A stretch of DNA of 34,255 nucleotides, taken from positions 1 through 34,255 of the forward strand of contig NZ_JACXAD010000036.1 in assembly GCF_014699115.1 (NCBI RefSeq). Reading direction: 5' to 3'. Within the stretch, counting starts at the first letter, position 1. Every line of letters begins with the position of its first letter. The notes beneath the pieces were generated by a model that did not search any database, had not been told where the DNA came from, and saw only the letters and a program-made list of their open reading frames with translations. This document shows positions 25,647 to 34,255 of the stretch, piece after piece. The position numbers and the translations under genes were made by a program. This stretch comes from Hymenobacter montanus (lineage in GTDB: Bacteria > Bacteroidota > Bacteroidia > Cytophagales > Hymenobacteraceae).

Positions 25647-26258
25647 ATGTACACCGACGATGAACTCTTGGCGCTTCTGCCCTCGAAGCAGAAGGACTTC
25701 CTTACTAAATCGATCGGGCGTCATCTATTAGAAGTTGAGCGCTTTTTTAGCATTGATCTTCCATCTTTTCTGGAGGGTGGGCACTTCAATGAGGCTGACT
25801 ACTTCTCTTACAACTCGGGCGCAGTGCAGCTTCACTTTGCAGACAATCTCACCTATGGACTTGATATATACGGAGAAGAGCTTTCCATTGTCATCCTGCC
25901 AGGGCATTTATCTAGTGACGGATTTATGAGACCCTACTGTCTTTCAGCAACTGCTGCGGCTTCCCGCAGTCTGAAAGATTGTCTTGGCAGGGTTTGTCAA
26001 GACGTTCGGATATGGACGCTGCAGGAAGATTTTGAGTCAGAAGAAGCGAAAGAGGTTGCCCTCTCTTATGTACTATCCGATGAAAGAGAGTTATTTTATT
26101 GCATCTACCTAGTGGATGATTGTGATAGTGGATATTTGCTTAGCGGTCAGGATATTTCCCGTGAGAGAGTTGCTAGTTGTTTTTCGATTGCGCGCGGAGC
26201 ATATATTGATTCAAAAAATAACACTTCTCAGAACCCTAGTTACTACTCCTACATTTAA
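25647..26258 (+). CDS. Hypothetical cytosolic protein, AT-rich gene
   Basis: This 203-residue acidic protein has no signal peptide, membrane helix or repeat. Visible features are aromatic and acidic residues through the length (YFSYNSGAVQLHFADN, LTYGLDIYGEELSIVI, ELFYCIYLVDDCDSGYLLSG) and six cysteines without metal-motif spacing. I do not recognise the family. The small size, acidic nature and isolation in DNA of lower GC content are common in immunity-type or accessory proteins, but nothing specific supports that. The start at 25647 is the only long one, and the gene ends with a normal TAA. It lies between a decayed region and a complete kinase gene and is probably acquired. Confidence 0.65.
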   Translation: MYTDDELLALLPSKQKDFLTKSIGRHLLEVERFFSIDLPSFLEGGHFNEADYFSYNSGAVQLHFADNLTYGLDIYGEELSIVILPGHLSSDGFMRPYCLSATAAASRSLKDCLGRVCQDVRIWTLQEDFESEEAKEVALSYVLSDERELFYCIYLVDDCDSGYLLSGQDISRERVASCFSIARGAYIDSKNNTSQNPSYYSYI

Positions 26259-26527
26259 GGTTGTATTTGTGCGATATTGATGCTTTCCGGCATCTTCACG
26301 CCCCAACACTAAGGTGAGAACGGCCCATTCACCGTCCGCTACGTTGTTGGGATAAGCCTGGCGGTTAGGTTCCATCCCTACTGATTTTGCTCATTTTTCG
26401 TGTACATGCCTTAGCCCTGTTCCGGGCGTGCTTTGCCGTGCCAGCTTCAAACCCGGGCTGGCGACCCCATCTGTTTGTCGGGCCAGCCCCGGCTACGCAG
26501 ATCGTTCGCTATTATTATTGCCAGCGC
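26259..26527. other. No gene seen
   Basis: No frame with family content was found. It follows the orphan gene and leads into the broken transporter; probably it is the damaged 3' portion of that gene replaced by unrelated sequence. Confidence 0.35.
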
Positions 26528-27086
26528 TTAATGTGTGCTATGTTGCATTCTTACAGCAGCAAATCTTTGGGCAAAAGCGAACCCACTGGCCTTCGCCGGT
26601 ATGTCGCCTGTACTGATGACGCTGAACAGGGGCTTGCTCTGCCGCACATCAAACACCACCGCCGACACGCCCCAGGATTCCAGGTTAGTGAGCAGGTAGC
26701 TAACCCGGTAGCCCGCCATCACGGCCACGCGGCCGCCACCGAATGGCCCACCGCCCCCAGCACACCCAGAGCTCCGGTGAGAACCACCACGGCCAGCAGC
26801 ACCCGCACGGCCAGCTTGTGCAACAGGTAGTGGTGTTCGAAGTAGGCGTACCCTTTACTCGCGTCACCATGGCTCCGGCTCCAAGGGTATAGCCCAGCGG
26901 TAGGCTCTGCTCGGGGTGGTGCTCAAGCAGCAGCACGTTGGCCGCTACGTACACTAGGACCGAGCCGATGCCCAGTAGAAAATAGTGCATTAAAAACAGT
27001 CCCGCGGTGCGGGTTTCACTGTTTTTGATGCCGAACAGGCGCTGCAGGGAAGAAGCCGAAATCATGCGCGAAGAAAGCCAACCCAC
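26528..27086 (-). pseudogene. Broken membrane transporter (Npt/nucleotide-translocase-like, N-terminal part)
   Basis: Three frames give one continuous membrane protein. The first has LQRLFGIKNSETRTAGLFLM and GIGSVLVYVAANVLLLEHHP. After a frameshift near 26862 comes ASKGYAYFEHHYLLHKLAVR and VVLTGALGVLGAVGHSV. After another near 26728 comes MAGYRVSYLLTNLESWGVSA and VFDVRQSKPLFSVIS. This resembles the N-terminal part of the large Bacteroidota MFS/nucleotide-translocase-like proteins with HEAT repeats, from memory of that family. The remaining two thirds of such a protein are missing. Two frameshifts and the truncation make it non-functional. It is downstream of the DUF5686 gene on the same strand. 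Confidence 0.6.
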
Positions 27087-27230
27087 CGGGCGGGGCCGGG
27101 CTATGCGGAACCCGGCCTTCGGGCCTTGCTGCGGCCGGCTCCGGGTGCGCTACCCAATCGTCTCGAACCAAAAAGGAGAAGCACCGCCGGTCAAGAGCTC
27201 CGTCGAAAAAGCTCAGCCATTTTGCTCGCG

Positions 27231-27250
27231 CGTCTTTCGCATGAAAGACG
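27231..27250 (-). terminator. Hairpin after the DUF5686 gene
   Basis: CGTCTTTC (27231-27238) and GAAAGACG (27243-27250) form a perfect 8-bp stem with a 4-base loop, 11 bases past the stop of the DUF5686 gene. No U-tract follows on the minus strand, so its strength as a terminator is doubtful. Confidence 0.4.
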
Positions 27251-27261
27251 AAGGCCAGGCT

Positions 27262-29835
27262 TTAGAGGCGGAACTGAGCTCCTACTAGAATGCCGAAGTT
27301 CCGATGCTCCGGCGTTCGGGGCGCAACGATGGCCGGCTGCTTGCGATACGTAACGCGGTGAATGAAATCGACGCGAATGAATTTGAGGATGTTTTCAATG
27401 CCATAACCCACTTCCACGTAGGGTTGCTTGTCTAAGGTCGGAATCGGGGGCACTTCCTGCCCCTCCCTGGTAAAACGAGGCTGAGCGGTATTGGCTGCCG
27501 ACAAGCTACCGTAAAGCACGTTGGCGGTGCCCACCAAGCGCAGGTTCAGGGCCCGGATGCCGGGAATGCTGTTCAACAGCAAGCCCTCGAAGTGCTGATC
27601 GAGCCGGAGCGACACCGAGTGGTCGGTAACGAACTCGAAGTAGTTCATCAGGTTGAAGGCGTTGGCGTTGTAAAAGGGTGTTTGGTTACCAAGCGGCGTT
27701 TTCAGGACGAGGTACGGCACCGCATTGGGAATGTAGCTGCCCTCGAGGCGGTAGTTCAGGCGGCCCAGCTGGCCCGTCGACACACTGTGGGTAATCAACA
27801 AGTTGAATTTCTGGTAGGGTGGGGGCGTGGGGTCCTGCGTCAGGTTGCTAAAGCCCAGCGTGTAGCGGAATGTAAACACCGGTAGCCGCTTCAGGCCGAT
27901 GGCCCGGCGGCGGTTCTCGCTTTGCACCAGGTTTTCGTCGGGGGCGTAGCGCGACTCCAGCACAATTTCCGACAGCGTAATGTTGCTGCCAATGGGAGCG
28001 TTAGGACTACGGTCGGAAGTGCGAAAGTAAGCGAACTCGTGCAGGGGCTTGATAGCCTGGTGGCGCAGGGTCAGGGTTTGGGTAAACCCGTGGAATAAGT
28101 CGCGCTGCGCACTCAGGGCGTAGAGGTCGCGCAGAATGGGGCGGCCCTGCACGAAGCGCCCAAACCGCGACGCGGCCACGAACAAGTTGTTTTCGGGCAG
28201 GAAGTCGTTGTCCAGCAAGGCGGTCTGCTCCACGTCGTGCCGGTATTCAGCGCCGAATACCGTCCAGTGACGACGCTCAGCAATCAGGCTGGTCTTCAAG
28301 CCGTAGCCCAAGCGCTCGCTCTTGGTACCATAGGCCACGTAGCCCTGGGTGACCCAGTTGCGGCTGATGTCGGGGGTGGTGCGGAAGCCCAGGCGGAAGC
28401 GGCTGCCTTCGAAGTTGTTGTGGGCGTAGGTGTACAGAATGGGGCCCAATTCCCAGCGTCCGGCGCGTTTGTAGCCGTTCACAAACAGTTCGACCCAGTC
28501 GAGTACATTGCGCACCGACGGCAGCTCCCGGGCCGAGTCGAGCACGGCAAAGGTCTGGCGCTCCGACAGGCTCAAGGTATCGGGGCGGTGCTGGTCGAAA
28601 TACCCGCCCCCGCCTTGGGGCAGTCCGCCGAGCAAGCCTCCGCCGGCGCCCTGATCGGCCGGCTCAACAAGCGAGGACACGATGGGCTGGTCGTAGAAAC
28701 CCGGCTCGGTGTGGGGCTGGTTGCGCACGAAGTTGCTGCTCACCGTAGTGAAGCGCACCAGCATGGCAGCCTGTTTTTCGTAGGGGCGCACGCTTATCAC
28801 CAGCTTGGTGCGGGCTGGCAAGCCGGGCCCCTCGCTGGGTGGAGTCAACTCCTGAAAGATGCGCAGGTCGTTAACGAAGTTGATGTTAGCTTCAGGGCTG
28901 GCTACTAGCTCGACGCGGCGTAGCGCGTAACTCTCGGCCGTAATCCAAATCGTGCCCTTGAAAGCCAGGTCGTGCGCCCGCTTGGGCGCCACGGCAATTT
29001 TGTAGCACCAGTCCTTGCCCACAAAAACGGAGTCCAGCAGGTCGTAGTCGTAGGTGAGGCGGCCTCCTTCGGCAATGGGCGAGATAAAGTCCTTGCCCAG
29101 GATGTTCTGCCAATTCGGGTAGAAATCGAAGTTCTGGAAATTGGAACCCAGCATCTGCGAGAGTACTGACCCCTCGCGCGGGCCCGCGCCGCGCATTTGC
29201 TTGTGCAGTAAATCTTCGCGCCGCCGCAGGGGCGAAAACCGCTGGTAAACCCGGGAGCTAACTTCGGAGGCAAAAAGCGGCAGGGGGGCGTCGGGGTCGG
29301 CCGCGGCGGCGGCCCCCCGGCGCACGGCCAGCGCCCGAATATCTTTGATAACCTTGCGCTTGGCCAGGCTGGCTGGTAACTCAATCAGGCTGGTTTCGAT
29401 GCGGTTGTACGAGTCGAACTCGGCTGCTTGCAGGCTGCTACGCTCGTTTTGGGGCTTGTGCTTCTGCACTTCGCGCAGGATGCGGAAGGCGGGGTTCTCG
29501 CCGGGCCGTACGATCACTTCGGTAAGAGCTACGCCGCCAGACTTCAGGCGAAAAAGCACCGTTTGCGCCTCCGCCCCGGAAAGCTTGCGCCGCTGGGTCG
29601 CGAAGCCCAACGCCGAAACCGCAATGGAGTCGGGGGTGCCCGTCACGGCCAGTTTGAACCGGCCTTCGGCATCGGCAGTAACCCCGGTACTGGTTTTAGG
29701 AATAAAAATGGAGGCAAACGGCACTGGCTCACCGTTCGTAGCCTCCACAACTTGGCCGCTAATCACAATGTGTTGGGCTGCGGCTGGCAGTACCCAAAGG
29801 CACAGTACCAGGAGTAGCGGAACAAATAATCTCAT
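27262..29835 (-). CDS. DUF5686 outer-membrane protein with carboxypeptidase-like regulatory domain
   Basis: This 857-residue protein has a signal peptide (about 1-21, ending AAAQ) and a CarboxypepD_reg-like domain (about 22-105; ISGQVVEATNGEPVPFASIF, GVTADAEGRFKLAVTG). A long DUF5686 region follows, beginning RPGENPAFRILREVQKHKP (near 108-127) and going on through FDFYPNWQNILGKDFISPIA and the beta-strand-rich C-terminal half. It ends in FGILVGAQFRL, consistent with an outer-membrane barrel with a terminal hydrophobic strand. The function of the family is unknown; it is common in Bacteroidota and the N-terminal domain is shared with SusC-like receptors. I start at the ATG at 29835 (MRLFVPLL), since the longer reading would use TTG at 29844. 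No TonB-dependent partner lies next to it. Confidence 0.9.
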   Translation of the reverse strand: MRLFVPLLLVLCLWVLPAAAQHIVISGQVVEATNGEPVPFASIFIPKTSTGVTADAEGRFKLAVTGTPDSIAVSALGFATQRRKLSGAEAQTVLFRLKSGGVALTEVIVRPGENPAFRILREVQKHKPQNERSSLQAAEFDSYNRIETSLIELPASLAKRKVIKDIRALAVRRGAAAAADPDAPLPLFASEVSSRVYQRFSPLRRREDLLHKQMRGAGPREGSVLSQMLGSNFQNFDFYPNWQNILGKDFISPIAEGGRLTYDYDLLDSVFVGKDWCYKIAVAPKRAHDLAFKGTIWITAESYALRRVELVASPEANINFVNDLRIFQELTPPSEGPGLPARTKLVISVRPYEKQAAMLVRFTTVSSNFVRNQPHTEPGFYDQPIVSSLVEPADQGAGGGLLGGLPQGGGGYFDQHRPDTLSLSERQTFAVLDSARELPSVRNVLDWVELFVNGYKRAGRWELGPILYTYAHNNFEGSRFRLGFRTTPDISRNWVTQGYVAYGTKSERLGYGLKTSLIAERRHWTVFGAEYRHDVEQTALLDNDFLPENNLFVAASRFGRFVQGRPILRDLYALSAQRDLFHGFTQTLTLRHQAIKPLHEFAYFRTSDRSPNAPIGSNITLSEIVLESRYAPDENLVQSENRRRAIGLKRLPVFTFRYTLGFSNLTQDPTPPPYQKFNLLITHSVSTGQLGRLNYRLEGSYIPNAVPYLVLKTPLGNQTPFYNANAFNLMNYFEFVTDHSVSLRLDQHFEGLLLNSIPGIRALNLRLVGTANVLYGSLSAANTAQPRFTREGQEVPPIPTLDKQPYVEVGYGIENILKFIRVDFIHRVTYRKQPAIVAPRTPEHRNFGILVGAQFRL

Positions 29836-30842
29836 ACAAAGCAATTAAATGCTAAAACAGGTAAAATCTTATTAGTTCGGCAATTTACGCAATACGCCGG
29901 TACTTGCCAACTAGTTCCGAAGCGAAATGGGAAAGTTTCGCTGTTATCGCAAACTGGCTATTGGCTGCTGATAATCAGGATGCTTTGCGGTGATTAACCA
30001 AAGGTAAACTTTTGGGCCTGAACGGCACCAGTTCTGACCCGTACGTTCGTAATCCCTGGCACCTGAAGACAACTGATAGCGCCTCAATGGCTACTGGGTC
30101 TGCAGTGCTCCGAAAAAGCCTTATTATGGAACGCCTAGCCAAGGGTGGAATTATTAATAAGCAAGCGGCCCTTGAAGCGCTTGGTGTCCGGCCGTGGCGT
30201 CGGTGAGGCGCCGGTAGTAGCCGCCGGGGACGTATTTGCCCGGGCCAGATTCAGCTTATGATAGCTGATGCCGTAGCGCTCCATTTGCTGGCGATGGCGC
30301 ACCGTCGTGAGCGCCCGCTGCACCGCAGCCGCGAGGTGGGTGGCCCCGCCGGAGTGGCCCGCAGCCAGCTTGGTAGTGGGCCACTCCGCTGGGGACTGGG
30401 CCGCCGTGCTCAAGCGAAACGAGGCACCAGTAGTTAGCCGGCAGCAGGAGCGAAAGAAGGCTTTCATGCGGTTCGTAATTTGGGTGAATCAGAACCCAAA
30501 GCTTTTCGTAAAAAAGCCGGCAAGCGTCTACCTAGGCTTAAGTAGACTACTGAGACGCGGCAAACGTGTCCATCTAGGTCTAGGTGGATGAGTAAATTAT
30601 TGTAAGTCAGAGAATACTGCTAATTTGCGAAATCAGTAAGCGAGCAACCCACCACCGTCTTAAAAGGCTTGTAAAAGGTGGATTTTGTGTTAGATGCCGC
30701 CTGGTAGGCCCTGTTGGTTGGCAACTGCTAAGATAATGCAGAAGGGGTACAGTAGGAGAGCTATAAATCAAAGAACAGGGTCATTCGTAGTAATCCGGCT
30801 TTTACCCCCTGTCAGGCCGGAGACAACTAAAATCGAGCCCGG
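29836..30842. other. Long gap without a supported gene
   Basis: About 1 kb between the DUF5686 gene and a transposase remnant. On the minus strand TACCTTTG (29999-30006) is an exact -7 consensus and may belong to the DUF5686 promoter, though about 160 bases from the start and without a clear -33. Minus-strand frame 30135-30467 (110 residues) is open but has no recognised family content. GTCTAC/GTAGAC flank a near-palindrome near 30527-30548. The rest appears to be degraded sequence. Confidence 0.4.
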
Positions 30843-31080
30843 CTACCTAAGCACCTTTCCAAACAGGTAGTTGTGTCCGGTAATCCGGGCGCAGCTAAAC
30901 TGGTGCATAGCCAGATGATTTTCGGGTTTTTGGGCCCAGCGAATGAGTAAGTGGCGAAAGTCGGTGAGTCAGGAGCGGGGGCGCTCTACGTTCCAGCGGC
31001 GTGCTTCCGGCCCGACTTTGTTGGCCAGAACTTCTTTGCCGCGAGGCCGTGGATAGGCTCTTAGGGTTGGGCACCGTTTA
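30843..31080 (-). pseudogene. Remnant of an IS5-like transposase C-terminus
   Basis: The minus-strand frame reads EVLANKVGPEARRWNVERPR, then a stop, then LTDFRHLLIRWAQKPENHLA and FSCARITGHNYLFGKVLR to a stop at 30843-30845. This is the normal end of an IS5-type transposase (RRWVVERTxxWLxxFRxxLxRWxKKxENYLAxxxxACA), with the catalytic Glu in NVER still present and an internal TAG replacing the Trp after it. Upstream, 31081-31260 is degraded and cannot be aligned by eye. It is the third transposase remnant or copy in the window. Confidence 0.7.
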
Positions 31081-31261
31081 GCTCGACAGCTTTGAGCGGC
31101 GGCCAGACTCGTGAGGCTGGTGGTAAAAGGCCGTGTATACTTCGTAATGATCGGTCAGCGCTACCTGGCCCCTGGCGCGGCGTCAGCGAAAGTCGAGGCA
31201 ATAAATAAAGCCGCCCCCAGCGCCGGCAGCTTGTCATCGGCCATTATCAAGGTCAAGGTGC

Positions 31262-31405
31262 CTACTTAAACAGTGCCAGGGCCTTGATAAAGGTTTGCGA
31301 TACCCCCCAGGCCAGGGGAATGCCCACAAACAGCCAGGCCAGGACCACTGAGCCCCCCGAGCTGGTATCCGTATCGGGGGCGGAGGAAGTAGGTTGCGGA
31401 TTCAT
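31262..31405 (-). CDS. Small subunit-like membrane peptide of the OFA transporter
   Basis: This 47-residue frame starts at the ATG at 31405 and stops at TAG 31262-31264. It has a hydrophilic N-terminus (MNPQPTSSAPDTDTSSGG) and a single hydrophobic helix (VVLAWLFVGIPLAWGVSQTF), with LALFK at the end. Short proteins of this type, with a W-x-x-V-G-I-P-L-x-W-G-V pattern, are found beside OFA-family MFS genes and have been annotated as MFS transporter small subunits. It begins 33 bases after the MFS stop, on the same strand, so the two are co-transcribed. Its role in the transporter is not known to me; stabilising or gating the large subunit is a guess. Confidence 0.75.
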   Translation of the reverse strand: MNPQPTSSAPDTDTSSGGSVVLAWLFVGIPLAWGVSQTFIKALALFK

Positions 31406-31438
31406 AAGAAGTCGGGTTAGAAAGTGAAAAACCAGCGC

Positions 31439-32848
31439 CTAGTGGCCGGCGGAAGCCGCCGTTATGGTGCCTTTGAAGTGGTACCGCTCGTTCACGGCCG
31501 TGACCAGCAGGTTGGCGATGAGGCCAATGACCAGTAGGCTGGCCATGGTGTAGAACACGGTCTGGTAGGCGGCGGCTCCGGTTAGGCCTTTGGCCTTCTG
31601 GCTATCGTGCAGGTAGTTGACCAGCAATGGGCCCAGCACGCCGGCCGTCGACCAGGCCGTGAGTAGCCGCCCGTGAATGGCACCCACTTGCATAGTGCCA
31701 AATAAATCGCGCAGGTAGGCCGGAATGGTGGCAAAGCCCCCGCCGTACATGCTCAGGATAACGCAGCACACCATCACAAACAGCGTGAGCGACGCCCTAG
31801 CGGCCAGGGTGGGCACGAGGGCATAAAGGGCGATGCCCAGCCCGAAGTAAATCAGGTAAGTAGGCTTGCGGCCCAGCTTATCGGAGGCCGATGACCAGAA
31901 GAAGCGGCCCAGCAGGTTGAACAAGCTGAGCAAGCCCACGAAGCCGGCCGCCACGGCTGCTGTCACGCCCCGGCCCGGGCCCATCGACGCGTCGGAGAAC
32001 GTTTCCTGAATGAGCGGCGAGGCGGTTTCGAGCACGCCAATGCCAGCCGTCACGTTCATGCACAGCATCACCCACAACAACCAGAACTGGGGCGTTTTGA
32101 TGGCCTGATCAGCATCTACGTTCGCGGTGGTAATGAGGGCGTTGGATTGGGTGCTGGGGACGTACCCAGCCGGCTTCCAGCCCTCGGCCGGCACCCGGAT
32201 GGTGAACACCCCAAACATCATAAAGGCCAGATAAACCAGGCCCATGACGATGAAGGTGGGCGCCACACCCATGGGGGCGGACTCTTTGAAGTGGGCCATG
32301 AGCGCCACAGCCAGCGGCGAGCCAATCATGGCACCGCCGCCAAAGCCCATGATGGCCATGCCCGTCGCCACCCCCGGCCGGTCCGGGAACCATTTAATGA
32401 GGGTGCTCACCGGCGAGATGTAGCCGATGCCCAGGCCGCAGCCGCCCACGAAGCCGTAGCCGAAGTACACCAGCCAGATGTTGTGCAGGTGCACCCCGAG
32501 CGAGGCAATGAGGAACCCCCCACCAAAGCACAGTGCCGAGGCCATCATGGCTTTGCGCGGACCCACGCGCTCGAGCCACTTGCCAAACACGGCCGCCGAA
32601 AGGCCCAGCAGCACAATGGCAATGGAGAAAATAACGGCCAGTTGTCCGGGCGTCCAGTCCAGGGCGTCGGGCTTATCCACGTTGCCGCTGATAAGCGCGC
32701 CCATGGGCTTTTTGAATACGCTGAAGGCGTAGGCTTGCCCAATGGCCAGGTGAATGGCCAAAGCGGCCGGCGGTACCAGCCAGCGGTTGTAGCCGGGGCC
32801 CGCTATGGTACGGCGCCGGTCAAGCAGAGAAGGGGAATTATCAGCCAT
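31439..32848 (-). CDS. OFA-family MFS transporter (oxalate/formate antiporter-like)
   Basis: This 469-residue inner-membrane protein has twelve hydrophobic helices. Helix 1-2 has LAIHLAIGQAYAFSVFKKPM, typical of the oxalate/formate antiporter (OFA) group. The loop 2-3 MFS motif is GKWLERVGPRKAMM, followed by GYGFVGGCGLGIGYISPVST, IKWFPDRPGVATGMAIMGFG, then, in the second half, ASDKLGRKPTYL, the loop 8-9 MFS motif. Members move carboxylates such as oxalate, formate or pyruvate; YhjX of E. coli is an example. The substrate here cannot be assigned, since no oxalate-degrading genes are in view. The 47-residue small subunit-like gene follows. The start at 32848 (MADNSPSLLDRRR) fits relatives, which have a short hydrophilic N-terminus. 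Confidence 0.92.
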   Translation of the reverse strand: MADNSPSLLDRRRTIAGPGYNRWLVPPAALAIHLAIGQAYAFSVFKKPMGALISGNVDKPDALDWTPGQLAVIFSIAIVLLGLSAAVFGKWLERVGPRKAMMASALCFGGGFLIASLGVHLHNIWLVYFGYGFVGGCGLGIGYISPVSTLIKWFPDRPGVATGMAIMGFGGGAMIGSPLAVALMAHFKESAPMGVAPTFIVMGLVYLAFMMFGVFTIRVPAEGWKPAGYVPSTQSNALITTANVDADQAIKTPQFWLLWVMLCMNVTAGIGVLETASPLIQETFSDASMGPGRGVTAAVAAGFVGLLSLFNLLGRFFWSSASDKLGRKPTYLIYFGLGIALYALVPTLAARASLTLFVMVCCVILSMYGGGFATIPAYLRDLFGTMQVGAIHGRLLTAWSTAGVLGPLLVNYLHDSQKAKGLTGAAAYQTVFYTMASLLVIGLIANLLVTAVNERYHFKGTITAASAGH

Positions 32849-33543
32849 AAATAACGGGTAGAATTGGATAAAATGGAGAATAGTAATAAGCCACTGGCTT
32901 CACCGAGGCGCCTGCTAAGGGTAAGCGAAAGGTAACGAGCTTTTTGACCGATTGATCACTTGAATTTCAAAAACATGCTAAACAACTATAGCTAACAAGA
33001 GCAGGCGGGAAGGTGCCCCGTCGCAGGAGCTATGACGCATGTGGCCTTATCCACTAAAGGCCGCGCTGGTTATTTGTTCAGGCTGAGCTTGCCGCTAGTT
33101 ACGGGCACCAGGCCACCGGTTGCGAATGAGCCGTGGCAGAAGGTTGGAGGGACCAACTCTTGGGGCGGCCCGGTGCACTTGAGGGCAACTTCGGGGCCTG
33201 TTTTCGGGCTACACTATAGCCCATCTGCGTTCTGGCCTTGGCGAAGGCACTGCCCCGGTGAGCCCCAGTTGTGCGGGCAATTTTGTCATGGACTTGTGCG
33301 GCCCAATAATTGACCGGGTCCGGGTCGGGCTTTAACAGCAGGTCGGTTTGCTTAGCCCGATAAGGCAGCTTTTGAGCAACAACCTTTATTTATTCGGCAG
33401 TGGGGCAGCGCTCGTCATTGCCTAGAAGCCCTTCACCTACCACAAAGCCAGCTCTCCAACGGCGAAGAAGGCCTCGTTGGCAACATATAGGATTGGGAGC
33501 AAGGAGTAGGACAAGTGGGGTGGGGCCAAATGGGCCCCAACGA
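32849..33543. other. Gap with possible decayed coding sequence
   Basis: No gene is supported. On the minus strand from about 33393 to 33090 there is an open frame without an ATG near its start (YRAKQTDLLLKPDPDPVNYW, then AKARTQMGYSVARK, SSAPGRPKSW). It looks protein-like but has no recognised family and may be a remnant of an older gene or element. The promoter of the OFA transporter must be near 32849-32950, but no exact -7 consensus is seen; TACCTTTC near 32930 is one base off. Confidence 0.4.
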
Positions 33544-34227
33544 TTATTCGGCTTTCGTCAGAATGCAGTACCCACTCAGGCCGGGTTTGAAGTATTTGAA
33601 CCGGAATACGTGCACTTTAGCCGTACCACCTTCGGCTTTAACGTTGAGTTCGGCGTTATCCATTTTCAGCCCTTTACTATCGTAAGCAGTGAGCGCGAGC
33701 TTACCGGCAAAGTCTTTTTTGAACTCCAGAAACAAACCAAAGCTGTTGTTGGTGGAATCAGTCAGTTGCTCGGCCCGGCCAATGCTCACGCCTAAGTCTG
33801 CCAGTGGTTTGTCGGCGAAAACGGTGGTTTTGCCCGTGGTTTCGTCAAGCCCGGTAGCCACGGCTTTGACCCCTTTCCCAGCAATGACCGCGCCTTTTTT
33901 GGCTAGTTTCTCAATGGCCTCATCATCGAGCGTAGCCTCCAGGCCCTGCGCAGCGCCTGAAACGGTGTTCCCCCAGATTCTACCCGTGTTTTCGGCCTTC
34001 TTCTTCGTTTCGGCTTGAAACTCATCAGATCCCATGTAATCGATTGTCTTTTTAGCATAGGTGATAATCGAGAAAACGGTCACCAAGGTCAAAACAACGA
34101 AGGCAGCAAGCGAGCCTATCCAAGCTTTCTGGTTCCTCTTGATGAGCCCTCTAATAGTTAGCCCCAGGGAAATAAAGGTTAGGGTGTGTGGACAGTGTAG
34201 GGTTAATTTTGGGCTATGCGTCGCCAT
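33544..34227 (-). CDS. Hypothetical single-pass membrane protein
   Basis: This 227-residue protein has a basic N-terminus, one membrane helix at about residues 36-58 (IGSLAAFVVLTLVTVFSIIT) and a predicted coiled, charged segment (FQAETKKKAENTGRIWGNT). The extracytoplasmic or cytosolic tail contains a Lys-rich helix and a beta-rich C-terminus (AELNVKAEGGTAKVHVFRFK). I do not recognise a family. The start is the ATG at 34227; an in-frame stop lies two codons upstream, so the protein is complete inside the window. It might be one of the small envelope proteins with unknown role. Neighbours give no hint. Confidence 0.65.
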   Translation of the reverse strand: MATHSPKLTLHCPHTLTFISLGLTIRGLIKRNQKAWIGSLAAFVVLTLVTVFSIITYAKKTIDYMGSDEFQAETKKKAENTGRIWGNTVSGAAQGLEATLDDEAIEKLAKKGAVIAGKGVKAVATGLDETTGKTTVFADKPLADLGVSIGRAEQLTDSTNNSFGLFLEFKKDFAGKLALTAYDSKGLKMDNAELNVKAEGGTAKVHVFRFKYFKPGLSGYCILTKAE

Positions 34228-34255
34228 GAATTAAGTGACCTGGAATGGAAGTTAG

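Noticed and set aside
27262..29835. SusC/TonB-dependent receptor
   Set aside because: The N-terminal carboxypeptidase-like domain is shared, but there is no plug domain or TonB box and the rest matches DUF5686.
30135..30467. 110-residue minus-strand frame as a gene
   Set aside because: Basic, Ala/Thr-rich translation with no recognised motif, in a region with other decayed sequence; I could not support a real product.
33090..33393. Minus-strand open frame with GRPK-like end as a transposase remnant
   Set aside because: No start codon near its upstream end, and only a weak resemblance; noted in the region entry and not called as a gene.

Overview
The window looks like a chromosomal segment of a GC-rich, aerobic-type Bacteroidota (Cytophagales), most likely Hymenobacter or a close relative. 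The reasons are a PorE-like TPR/PD40/OmpA protein (type IX secretion context), a DUF5686 outer-membrane protein with a carboxypeptidase-like N-terminal domain, a reg_prop/Y_Y_Y hybrid kinase next to a LytTR regulator, TAxxTTTG-type -7 promoter elements, and genes that mostly lack Shine-Dalgarno sequences. Genus is an inference; no rRNA is present.

Layout. 1-900: a broken serine recombinase. 1007-5399 (minus): a one-component hybrid sensor kinase with receiver and Hpt domains, followed by a LytTR response regulator. 5535-8801 (minus): PorE-like protein and a periplasmic TPR protein. 9175-18499 (plus): a TPP-riboswitch-led thiamine operon, thiS-thiC-thiD-thiE-thiG-[TPR gene]-thiH-thiF. A ThiE/TenI paralogue and an HD-domain protein converge on its end (18485-19721, minus). 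19722-23076: a decayed and mobile region with a repeat-protein fragment, a small secreted Ser-rich protein, a 32-bp perfect inverted repeat, an apparently intact IS5-family element with terminal repeats and a candidate 3-bp target duplication, and the wreck of a second IS5-type transposase. 23077-25320 (plus): TPR histidine kinase. 25647-26258: AT-rich orphan gene. 26528-27086 (minus): broken transporter-like gene. 27262-29835 (minus): DUF5686 protein. 30843-31080 (minus): another transposase remnant. 31262-32848 (minus): OFA-family MFS transporter with a 47-residue small-subunit gene. 33544-34227 (minus): unknown membrane protein.

How the genes work together. The thi operon encodes most of de novo thiamine synthesis. 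ThiC makes HMP-P and ThiD phosphorylates it. ThiS, ThiF (with a fused rhodanese), ThiH and ThiG make the thiazole, and ThiE joins the halves. TPP feeds back through the riboswitch. ThiH rather than ThiO supplies dehydroglycine.

The most unusual signal is a pair of heptanucleotide repeat arrays that fill the thiS-thiC and thiC-thiD gaps. Each has five antisense 7-mers, a spacer, then a long sense array that stops at, or six bases before, the next start codon. The thiC-thiD array has 27 in-phase 7-mers that end exactly at the thiD ATG. I know of no described function for these. A second oddity is an AT-richer TPR gene with its own Shine-Dalgarno-like site, inserted between thiG and thiH.
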